The notes under the pieces were generated by a model. That model searched no databases and was not told the DNA's origin. It saw only the letters and a list, made by a program, of their open reading frames with translations. A stretch of 33,059 nt of DNA, taken from RGIG6353 sp045594565 (lineage in GTDB: Bacteria; Bacillota; Clostridia; Oscillospirales; SIG627). The position numbers and the translations under genes were made by a program. Positions 7,479 through 15,433 of the stretch are shown one piece after another; the first letter of the stretch is position 1, and each line of letters starts with the position of its first letter. The DNA lies in contig JAZNYT010000035.1 of the NCBI GenBank assembly GCA_045594565.1, positions 1 to 33,059 of the forward strand, read 5' to 3'.

Positions 7479-10400
7479 TTACTTTTTGATAATAACGTAA
7501 GTTTCTTCAAAGTTGTTGAAGGTTACCCAACCGTCGTATACGGTTCCTTCTTCAACCTTACGAAGCTTGTCAATTCTTTCGTTGTAGCTTCTGAGCTCTA
7601 CGTCAGCACCGTCGTTAGCAGCGCCAAGCTCAATCATAACCTGTGCTTCCTCGAAGGGAAGTTTGCTTGAAGACTCGAAGTATACGTCTGTTACGTATTC
7701 CTTACCTGCCATTTCAACAAACTTGTCATGAAGAGTGTTGTATCTGCTTTCGCCGTCAAGAGATACTGCCATGTTGTAGTAGTGTACCTTCTTGTCTGTC
7801 GCTATCTTGGAAGCTGTTACTACAAACTTGTAGTCCTTACCTGCAAGAGTGATAACAGAATCGGGAGCTACTGTCTTGATATTTTCAAGAGCAAGTGAAG
7901 ATACCCAGTTCTTAACTGTAAGATCCATTTCGTATTCAGCGCTAAGCTGTACGAAATCGTTGGGAAGATGCATCTTAACAACTTCGCTCACAAGAGCCTC
8001 ACCGTCTGCTTCTGTATATACTCCAACCTCTTCTTCGTCGTAATCAGAGCCGTAATATCTATCTGTGGTCTTAACTCTTACTCTGTAGATACCGCCCTCG
8101 GTTACCTTGAATGCAGTAACGTCTGCAGGAACTTCACCGTCTTCCCACTTTGTCCAGGTAGCACCCTGGTCAGCTGAATAAATGTACTCATGAAGGAGGT
8201 CAGGGTTAAGTCCGCTGATCTCACCGTAACCGCCTGCGATTACAGGGAAGGATTTGATGTCAGGCTTGGGAGCGTCTTCCTTGATTTTATAATCAGGTGT
8301 GTAGAAGTAGAAGTAGAGACCGTGCGCTCCGTTAACTGCGGGAGATGACCTGGGAACAATAGTGTCCTTATCGATTTCTCCAAAAGGCTCGTATCTGAAT
8401 CCTACAACCCAACCTTCTGTGGGAAGACCTTCAATAGACTGAACGTCTACTGTAACAGTGTGCATCTCGCTTGTGTTTGTTGAGAAGTCATAAGTGGGAC
8501 CTACGTAAAGGTACTCGGAAACCTTTCCGTCCACATCCATAACGTAAAGCTTAACGTGATGAGTAGCTGTAAACTTAGACTGACCGTTCTGATACTTAAT
8601 ACCAAACTTAAGCTCGAAAAGGTCCTGTATAGGAATGATTTCATCTGCTGCATAGATGTAGTGCATAAATGAGGATGCCTGATATGCTTCTATCTTTGTA
8701 TCTCTGATAGAGGATATTTTATCAGTATCGTTCTCTGCTATAGCCTTTTCAAGGTCTACTTCCCTATTGACATTGACGCCGGAAAGGTCGCCGCAAAGAT
8801 ACTCTGAATATTCACTGGTGTACTTAGGTGTATAAATTCTGTAGAAGCTGAGCTTTTCCTCTGCCCAGATGCCATCTTCGGGAGCAGCTTTACCACCAAG
8901 ATTCACATAATCAAGATATTCCTTGCCCTCAGCCTTCTTACCGATATCCTTTCTGTCAGGACTCTTGTTGTACACAAGGAATGGATCTGAGTCACCAATG
9001 TACACATCATCACCGCGAACAATTATCGCCCAAAGACCCTTCTGTGTTTCAAGGTCGAAGGTGTATTCACCGTCCCAGATGGCACTCATGTTATCATAGT
9101 CCATACCGTAAAAAGTATATGGTGCAACGCCGTAAAGAGTGTTGGGGTCAAGTCCTGTTACAACACCATTCTCATCTACTGTTATACCTTCAGGCTTAGC
9201 AAATCTGGGAATGTCGAAAGAATATGTTTTTCTAAACTGGAATACTACACGCTGTGAGTGAGGGTACTCGGTTGCACCGAACTTTGTATAGTCATTGAAA
9301 CCGTAGTAGGGATAAATTCTGTAACCTACGTAGTAACCCTCGGTAGGAAGAGCTGTTTCCCAACCATCTGTTGTCTCGAAGTTTACTGTGTAATCCTTCA
9401 TGTTTCCGTCGAGTGTCTTGGGAGCGAAGATGTATGTGTACTCTTCTACCTCACCCTTGGTGTTCATAACGTAAGCTACGAACTTAACTACGTTATCATT
9501 GTAAGTGAACGTGCCCTGTTCACGTTTTAAACCAAACGTGAAGGAGTTAACGTCTGCAATAGGAAGGATTTCATTGTTTGCGTATGCATACTGGATATAA
9601 ATGCCGTTAACGGAATTTGCAATCTTTTCAAATGCTTCTTTCTTAGCAGTATCATCTTCAGCTTCAAGAAACGCCTTTGCACGAGCAGCCGAAACGTTTT
9701 CGTCACAACCAACTACGTTACCGGTCCACTCTGCTGTATACCAACCGCCGTTACCTGAGTAGTGCTCAGGACGCCAACTGTAATCAGTCTTTAAATTAGT
9801 CTTGAGTTTACCAATAGCCTTAGTAGGAAGAGCTGTTCCGTCGGGATATGTATCTCCCTCTTCCCAATATGCACCAAGTTCCTGCTTGTCAGATATCGTA
9901 GGCTTGTTGTAAACAAGCATTGTGCCATCCTCATCGAATACTGCAGGAGCAGAAGCCTGGTAATAGTCATCGCCTGCAATGTTGATGGACCAAAGTCCTA
10001 CCTGAGTAGTAGGATCAAGAGGATACTCTGTCTTGCCTGTGAAGGTAATTGCCTTTGTTTCATCGGCGCCGCCTATTCCATAAGGAGTAAGAGCGTAAGT
10101 GAGCTCTTCATCAAGTCCCTTGAACGTTCCGTCTACGAAAGTGATGCCTGTGGGAGTTTCATGTGAGGGAACGTCGATTTCATATTCACCTATGGTGAAC
10201 TTGAAACGGAACTTTTCTGAAGCGTGGATAGTGCCGCTACCAAATGTAACGTTTTCACCGTTAAGCATGCCATACAAAGGATACAATCTTATACCTACAA
10301 GGTATCCGTCTTCAGGAAGAGGCTTTTCCCAACCTGTTGTGGTTGTAAAGTCAACAGTTGAAGTTGTAGTTGTACCTGATTCAAGTGTCTTTCCTGTATC

Positions 10401-12116
10401 AAGGTATGTATAAATCTCAATTTCTCCGTCGAGCCCCATTACGTATGCATCAAAGCGCATCGTATTGTTGGTATAAGTAAGCTTTACAGAATTATGCAAC
10501 ATCTGACCTAAGAACTGGTAAGAATACTTCTTAACGTCCTTAATGGGAACAATTTCCTTTGGTAAGAAGCCGTATCCGTAGGTGTACCCCTGGATATAGC
10601 TCTTCTTGCCCTCAAGAAATTCTGTTCTTGCCTGTGCAGCACCTGCATTGTAAAGTGATTTCGTATTAGCGGAGCCGAAACCGGTCTCAGTCTGGAAACC
10701 TGTTGCTGAGCCATACAAACCGTCATCATTACCTGTTATTTTACCAAGAATGAATTCATTTGTTTTGGGTGTTGTAGCAATATTCGTACCGGATAACTCA
10801 TAAAGAGCTTTTCTATCTTCAACCTTGGGATAATTGTAAGCAAGCGCACCTGCATCTGATGCTGTAGCATATCCTTCTATACCTGCAAAGCCTATACCCC
10901 AAAGACCTGTCTGTGTTGAGGTCAATTCGTATTCGGTTGCACCGGATACAGGAATAGCCTTGTCAGTGTCTGCACCTAAGATGGTATACGGTGCAATAAA
11001 ATACGTTTTAGATGCATCGAGCCCCTTGAACTTACCATCTTCAAAGGTAATACCCGTGGGTGCTTCCGCCTTAGGGAAGTCAACACTGTAATCATTATAA
11101 TAATAGTAAAAAATTGTACGTGTTTTGTCGCTTGTATAATTCTTTGAAGTGTTAATTGTTACAGTAAGATTATCGGGATTATCAAAGCCGTAATAAGGAT
11201 ACATAGCAAAGCCTACAAGGTATCCTTCATCGGGAAGAGCGCTCGACCAACCCGTATCTTCAGTAAAATCAACAGCAAGAGTTGAGGGGTTGTTAAATGC
11301 AAACTTGATACCTGCAAAATCGTAGGTATAGGTCGAAATGCTGCCGCTATTATCCATTACGTATGCTTCAAAGCGTACCGTATTATTAGTGTAGGTAAAT
11401 CCGTTAATGCCACCAAGGTTTGAACCTTTATTAAATCCGAAGGTGTACTTGTTAGCTTCGCTAATGGGAACTATCTCTTCGTTTGTAAGTGCATAGCGGT
11501 ATACTATAGACTTCGCTACGTCCTTAATCTTATTAAAGCCTGCGAGCTTCTCGTCGGGTGTCGTAGCATTGTAGAAGTCCTTAAGAGTATCCCAGTTGAA
11601 ATGAGTCTCAACTGTCAAGCCGTATGCTTTGCCCGCAATGTCCATATTTACAACTGTCTTATTATAAAGCCCCTTGGTACTGGAAATTGCACCGGACACG
11701 AATGAGTTATTACTACCACTGGGTGCTATTTTAAGTACGTTAGTTTTATTTACAGAACTATCCTGATTGTAGGTATCATAAAGCTCATGCATAGCGCTTC
11801 TTGCTTCATACTTACCGTAAACGTAAATTATATCAGACCATGTGGTCTCACCCTTTTCGCGGACTACGTAGAGACCTGCGAGGTCCTTATTTGAGTTTGC
11901 GTCAAGGTCGAAAGCATTTGCTTCATCAATGGCCTTGCCTGTACCTTCTGCATTGATAGTAACGCTTGCTGCTTCATAGTTCTTGCCGTCTTCAAGTCCC
12001 TCGATTACACCGAAGCCTCCGGTGATAGCTGCAAGGGAAGAAACTGCGAAGAGAACGGAAAGCGCAACTGCAATTACCATCGTCATAAGAAGGCGATTTG
12101 TCAGTTTTGTTTTCAT
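7479..12116 (-). CDS. Large secreted repeat protein, putative S-layer-associated
   Basis: This 1545-aa protein has a Sec signal peptide (about 1-30: basic start, hydrophobic core, cleavage near SLAA-IT). The mature part alternates two modules. Module A carries a GL-x5-Y motif and usually GLWxI; it occurs five times (about 31-100, 351-430, 653-738, 974-1050, 1290-1368). Module B carries YAxxxEIxPI, then TYTNNxVRF, TGW and GYxVGxRxYPYYGF; it occurs four times (about 101-350, 431-652, 739-973, 1051-1289). A different C-terminal domain (1369-1545) resembles the beta-domain that ends many clostridial surface proteins (dGWVTF...YVI). Both modules are probably beta-sandwich folds. I see no SLH repeat, LPxTG sortase signal, dockerin or membrane anchor. 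It lies 98 nt after an SLH gene on the same strand. The start has GGAGG about 6 nt upstream. Function is unknown; adhesion or a second layer bound to the S-layer is inference. Confidence 0.85.
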   Translation of the reverse strand: MKTKLTNRLLMTMVIAVALSVLFAVSSLAAITGGFGVIEGLEDGKNYEAASVTINAEGTGKAIDEANAFDLDANSNKDLAGLYVVREKGETTWSDIIYVYGKYEARSAMHELYDTYNQDSSVNKTNVLKIAPSGSNNSFVSGAISSTKGLYNKTVVNMDIAGKAYGLTVETHFNWDTLKDFYNATTPDEKLAGFNKIKDVAKSIVYRYALTNEEIVPISEANKYTFGFNKGSNLGGINGFTYTNNTVRFEAYVMDNSGSISTYTYDFAGIKFAFNNPSTLAVDFTEDTGWSSALPDEGYLVGFAMYPYYGFDNPDNLTVTINTSKNYTSDKTRTIFYYYYNDYSVDFPKAEAPTGITFEDGKFKGLDASKTYFIAPYTILGADTDKAIPVSGATEYELTSTQTGLWGIGFAGIEGYATASDAGALAYNYPKVEDRKALYELSGTNIATTPKTNEFILGKITGNDDGLYGSATGFQTETGFGSANTKSLYNAGAAQARTEFLEGKKSYIQGYTYGYGFLPKEIVPIKDVKKYSYQFLGQMLHNSVKLTYTNNTMRFDAYVMGLDGEIEIYTYLDTGKTLESGTTTTSTVDFTTTTGWEKPLPEDGYLVGIRLYPLYGMLNGENVTFGSGTIHASEKFRFKFTIGEYEIDVPSHETPTGITFVDGTFKGLDEELTYALTPYGIGGADETKAITFTGKTEYPLDPTTQVGLWSINIAGDDYYQASAPAVFDEDGTMLVYNKPTISDKQELGAYWEEGDTYPDGTALPTKAIGKLKTNLKTDYSWRPEHYSGNGGWYTAEWTGNVVGCDENVSAARAKAFLEAEDDTAKKEAFEKIANSVNGIYIQYAYANNEILPIADVNSFTFGLKREQGTFTYNDNVVKFVAYVMNTKGEVEEYTYIFAPKTLDGNMKDYTVNFETTDGWETALPTEGYYVGYRIYPYYGFNDYTKFGATEYPHSQRVVFQFRKTYSFDIPRFAKPEGITVDENGVVTGLDPNTLYGVAPYTFYGMDYDNMSAIWDGEYTFDLETQKGLWAIIVRGDDVYIGDSDPFLVYNKSPDRKDIGKKAEGKEYLDYVNLGGKAAPEDGIWAEEKLSFYRIYTPKYTSEYSEYLCGDLSGVNVNREVDLEKAIAENDTDKISSIRDTKIEAYQASSFMHYIYAADEIIPIQDLFELKFGIKYQNGQSKFTATHHVKLYVMDVDGKVSEYLYVGPTYDFSTNTSEMHTVTVDVQSIEGLPTEGWVVGFRYEPFGEIDKDTIVPRSSPAVNGAHGLYFYFYTPDYKIKEDAPKPDIKSFPVIAGGYGEISGLNPDLLHEYIYSADQGATWTKWEDGEVPADVTAFKVTEGGIYRVRVKTTDRYYGSDYDEEEVGVYTEADGEALVSEVVKMHLPNDFVQLSAEYEMDLTVKNWVSSLALENIKTVAPDSVITLAGKDYKFVVTASKIATDKKVHYYNMAVSLDGESRYNTLHDKFVEMAGKEYVTDVYFESSSKLPFEEAQVMIELGAANDGADVELRSYNERIDKLRKVEEGTVYDGWVTFNNFEETYVIIKK

Positions 12117-12134
12117 ATTTTTCCTCCATGTTTA

Positions 12135-12159
12135 AGTTTAACGAAACTTTTCGTAAACT
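12135..12159 (-). other. Leader hairpin before the 1545-aa gene
   Basis: An imperfect inverted repeat (12135-12146 with 12149-12159, one bulged base) has a 2-nt loop. It lies about 10 nt upstream of the GGAGG ribosome binding site on the minus strand. It has no U tract, so it is more likely to affect translation or mRNA stability than to terminate. Confidence 0.5.
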
Positions 12160-12174
12160 AAAGTTTTGGTTGAG

Positions 12175-12198
12175 GGGGGACTCGGAAGGAGTCTCCCC
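12175..12198 (-). other. GC-rich hairpin between SLH gene and 1545-aa gene
   Basis: A GC-rich stem is formed by 12175-12183 and 12189-12198, with one bulged T at 12194 and a 5-nt loop. It starts 17 nt after the SLH stop codon. The minus-strand continuation is not U-rich, so complete termination is doubtful. It may be an mRNA 3'-end stabiliser or processing barrier that lowers expression of the downstream gene. Confidence 0.5.
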
Positions 12199-12214
12199 TA
12201 TCCGTTATTAAGTC

Positions 12215-15200
12215 TTACTTAGTTTCACCTGCAAAGGTGTACGCTTCAAGCTCCTCGTTGTACTCTACCCAGTCAACGATGATATAAGCTACCTGAGTCT
12301 TCTTAGCATCGTCCTTGTAGGTACCGATCTTTGCTGTAAGCTTTTCACTTGCAGATTCGATTTCGTTGTAATCAGCTATTGTTTCAAGAAGTACGTCGAG
12401 ATCATCAATTGTGATTTCGGTGAAGAGGAATTCTTCTTCATCGTTGTCGGGAACGTCCTTGATAGCAATAATCTTTGTTGTTTCGTTAATCTTGTATCCT
12501 GCAGTTGTATCGTCTGTGAAGACAAGAGACATATCTACAAGAATTGTTTCAATATCTTCTACGCTGTAAGAAGCGAGCGTTTCGTCAACAGCTACGTAAT
12601 CGTCGTCTCCGTTCCATGCGTAGATGCCTGCTGTAAGAGCATCAAGTGCCTTGTCTTCTTCAATCTCCTTGTTAGGACCTGTAACCTCTGTGCCCTCGTA
12701 AATGCCCATAAAGTAGTAATTTGCATATACTTCTTCATCTGCATCGTCGTATACAGCATCACTGTCGTCAAGAGCGATAAGGTGGTAACGTGCGTCTGTC
12801 TTGTAATCGTCCTTCTTAGTTGAAGTACCAACACTGTCAAAGCCGTCAAGTCCTACCATTGCAGTAGAAAGAATGTAGAATCCTGTTTTGTCATCAAGTG
12901 TAAGATAAGTATCGCCTGTGAGCTCAATCTTATTGAAATCCTTAGGAATTTCGCTTCCAAGATAGAAGTCGATGTACTCATGAGCGCCTGTTGTCTTCTT
13001 AGTGTAAGGATAGTAAATAATTGAAGTACCGTCTGCTAAAATATTTGTCTCGATTTTGTTATCGCTTCCGTCAACGATAGAAATAATTTCTGTTGAGGGG
13101 TCGATAGAAAGGAAGTAGCCGTTTTTAGCTATAATCTTTTCACCGTCCGCGGGAACGATCTTATCAGCAGTTGTAAGTGAGTAGTAACCGTCTGCATCTA
13201 CCTCATAGCTTACGAGCATGTTACGGTACATAACAATGCCGTCCTTGGTGTATGCTCTGTACATTGAACCGTCCTGTGCGATGGTTGCGGCTTCAGAACC
13301 GTTGATAGCGTTTGTAGACTTAAGGTTTACAAGCTCTTCCTTACCGTTGATAATGAGGTAAGCAGGATAGAACACTTCGTAAGCCTTTGTCTTTTCGTTG
13401 ATCTGAGGCTCTGTGGGCTTGTCAACGAACATGAGTATTGCTCTGTTCTGTCCGCCTAAAACGTTCTTAAGGTCCTCTGCTGTTGCAACTGTTGCATAAA
13501 TGATAGAGCCGTTGTAGATGTAGTAGTTAGCGTAGTTGTAGTCGCCGATTGCCGAGTTAAAGCCAACGTAAGGTGTCATTGAATCGATTACTCCGTTAAT
13601 AACCGTCTTACCGCCCTGTGAACCTGTAGCGTAAGCGTTAGTGCTGGAGTAGGTTGCATAGCCGTAAAGAGCTGTGCTTGTAGAAGAAGAGCCCTGAGAA
13701 TACTTTGTTGAGAACGCGGTAATCATGTTTGCAGTTCCTACGTGATAGAAATCGTTACCGATAAAGTATCCTACGATTATATCGTCCTTTTCAGGCATAG
13801 CGTCTGAATGGAACTTATCTGCATCATAGGTGTAGGTTGCTGTAGAATATGCAGATTTGAGTTTAATCTGCTTTCTTGAAACGGACTCTACAATGTATGC
13901 TGCATTGTAGTGGTATACAAGGTATTCGTAGTATCCGTCGCCATCAGCGTCAATAGCCTTTCTGTTAGATGAAACGCTGGAGGATTCAATAATGCCTCTG
14001 GGGAAGGAAAGTGCCTTATATGCATTTGAGGGATTAGAAGAACCACTCCATGCACCGAACTCGAATTTGTTTATAACGTTACCGTCTTCATCGAGATAGT
14101 AAGCACCGCCTGACGTTGTTGCGGGCTGTGCAAGAACTGTGCCGTCTGTCATGTAAACGAGCTTTCTTATAGCCTGGAAGTCTTCATACTCGTGTGTGAT
14201 ACCGTCAATCTTGATACCATATCTGTGATATCTCTGACCAAGCTTCTTTGACGCGGTATGAGTATAATTCACTTCGTCTTCGGGAAGACTTGCATAGTTG
14301 CTGTAAGTACCTGTGAAGCCGTCAACTGCCTTACCCTTAAGGTTAGATGACGTATACTCGCCCTTCTTGTTGATGAAGATGTTTATGCATCTTCCAAGGA
14401 GGTCGTCTGTCTTACCTACGTAAGCGTCAAGGTCGAGGTCTGCGAGCTTAACGGATTCAAGCTTTTCAATACCGTTTTCAATGATTACGTTGCCTTCAGT
14501 GTCAAGGAAACGAAGCTTGATTACGTCTTCTCTATCTGTCTTAGGATAGGTACGGCTAACAACCTTGTCAGCTGCAATGCTTGTAGGAAGCTCCTTACCT
14601 TGGCTGAGATATTCGTCCTCAGCAACCTGAGGGTCGATAGCGTAAGGAACAACGAATCCCCAATTTTCAGTAGCAACTATTTCTGCAACTGCCTCTGTAT
14701 AACCCCATACGTCAGCTGCAAGAGTCTGAACTGCAGGAGCTGTGCCGAACTGAGGCTTTTTCTTTTCTTCCTCTGTGAGAGGAGCAACGTACATAGGCTC
14801 GTCAAGAGAATTTTGGAAAAGCTGTGCAACCTGTGCACGTGTAAGAACTGCATCACCTGCAACGCCGTCGAGTCCTTCGCCGAGGTTCAGGTCGATAAGT
14901 GCCTTAAGTCTTACGTCAACGGGCCACATTTCGGGATTGAAATCCACGTAGCCGAGTGTTGCGCAAACCATCTTAAGTGCTTCGTCGTATGTAACGTTAC
15001 CTTCGGGCTTGAAGGTACCGTCCTCATAACCGCCGACAATCTTCTTGCCTGCGCACCATGAGATATAACCCTTTGCCCAGCTGTTAGCAGGAACGTCGGG
15101 GAAGGTTACAACACCGTCACCTGCATCGATTGACGTAGTGTAGGTGGTGTAAACGAGTTTTGCCATTTCATCACGTCTTACGGGAAGATCGGGTCTGAAA

Positions 15201-15373
15201 GTGCTGTCCTCGTATCCGTGAATGATACCGAGGCTGGTCAAGCTGTCAATTGCCTTAGCATGAGGTGTGTCATTTGTAACATCGGAAAACGAATTTGCCG
15301 ATACAGTTACAATTGACAGTACCATCATAGCCACAGCAAAGATGACCGCTAAAAAGCGAATACTTGTTTTCAT
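12215..15373 (-). CDS. SLH-domain S-layer-type protein (third of tandem array)
   Basis: This 1052-aa protein has a signal peptide (about 1-26, ending VSA) and three N-terminal SLH repeats (about 29-78, 90-142, 148-195). SLH trimers are known to bind pyruvylated secondary cell-wall polymer and hold S-layer proteins on the wall. In the first repeat the canonical TRAE motif reads VRRDEMAK, while the third keeps LTRAQVAQ. The rest is a long acidic, Thr/Tyr/Asp-rich beta-like region. It aligns by eye with the two paralogues upstream (ADVWGYTE, YVGKTDDLLG, IIYYPYTKKTTGAHEY, and a TIDDLDVLLE segment near the end). No C-terminal anchor was seen. AGGAGGTTTTC precedes the ATG by 3 nt, as in the second paralogue. 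It lies 60 nt after that gene with no terminator, so probably co-transcribed. Confidence 0.88.
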   Translation of the reverse strand: MKTSIRFLAVIFAVAMMVLSIVTVSANSFSDVTNDTPHAKAIDSLTSLGIIHGYEDSTFRPDLPVRRDEMAKLVYTTYTTSIDAGDGVVTFPDVPANSWAKGYISWCAGKKIVGGYEDGTFKPEGNVTYDEALKMVCATLGYVDFNPEMWPVDVRLKALIDLNLGEGLDGVAGDAVLTRAQVAQLFQNSLDEPMYVAPLTEEEKKKPQFGTAPAVQTLAADVWGYTEAVAEIVATENWGFVVPYAIDPQVAEDEYLSQGKELPTSIAADKVVSRTYPKTDREDVIKLRFLDTEGNVIIENGIEKLESVKLADLDLDAYVGKTDDLLGRCINIFINKKGEYTSSNLKGKAVDGFTGTYSNYASLPEDEVNYTHTASKKLGQRYHRYGIKIDGITHEYEDFQAIRKLVYMTDGTVLAQPATTSGGAYYLDEDGNVINKFEFGAWSGSSNPSNAYKALSFPRGIIESSSVSSNRKAIDADGDGYYEYLVYHYNAAYIVESVSRKQIKLKSAYSTATYTYDADKFHSDAMPEKDDIIVGYFIGNDFYHVGTANMITAFSTKYSQGSSSTSTALYGYATYSSTNAYATGSQGGKTVINGVIDSMTPYVGFNSAIGDYNYANYYIYNGSIIYATVATAEDLKNVLGGQNRAILMFVDKPTEPQINEKTKAYEVFYPAYLIINGKEELVNLKSTNAINGSEAATIAQDGSMYRAYTKDGIVMYRNMLVSYEVDADGYYSLTTADKIVPADGEKIIAKNGYFLSIDPSTEIISIVDGSDNKIETNILADGTSIIYYPYTKKTTGAHEYIDFYLGSEIPKDFNKIELTGDTYLTLDDKTGFYILSTAMVGLDGFDSVGTSTKKDDYKTDARYHLIALDDSDAVYDDADEEVYANYYFMGIYEGTEVTGPNKEIEEDKALDALTAGIYAWNGDDDYVAVDETLASYSVEDIETILVDMSLVFTDDTTAGYKINETTKIIAIKDVPDNDEEEFLFTEITIDDLDVLLETIADYNEIESASEKLTAKIGTYKDDAKKTQVAYIIVDWVEYNEELEAYTFAGETK

Positions 15374-15433
15374 TGAGAAAACCTCCTAAATATCTTTTAT
15401 GCCGTGTATTTTTTGTTTTTCGAATTCCGTGTT

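Noticed and set aside
7479..12116. Repeat protein considered as a sortase-anchored or dockerin protein
   Set aside because: No LPxTG plus hydrophobic tail and no dockerin Ca-binding repeats at the C-terminus, which ends YVIIKK.
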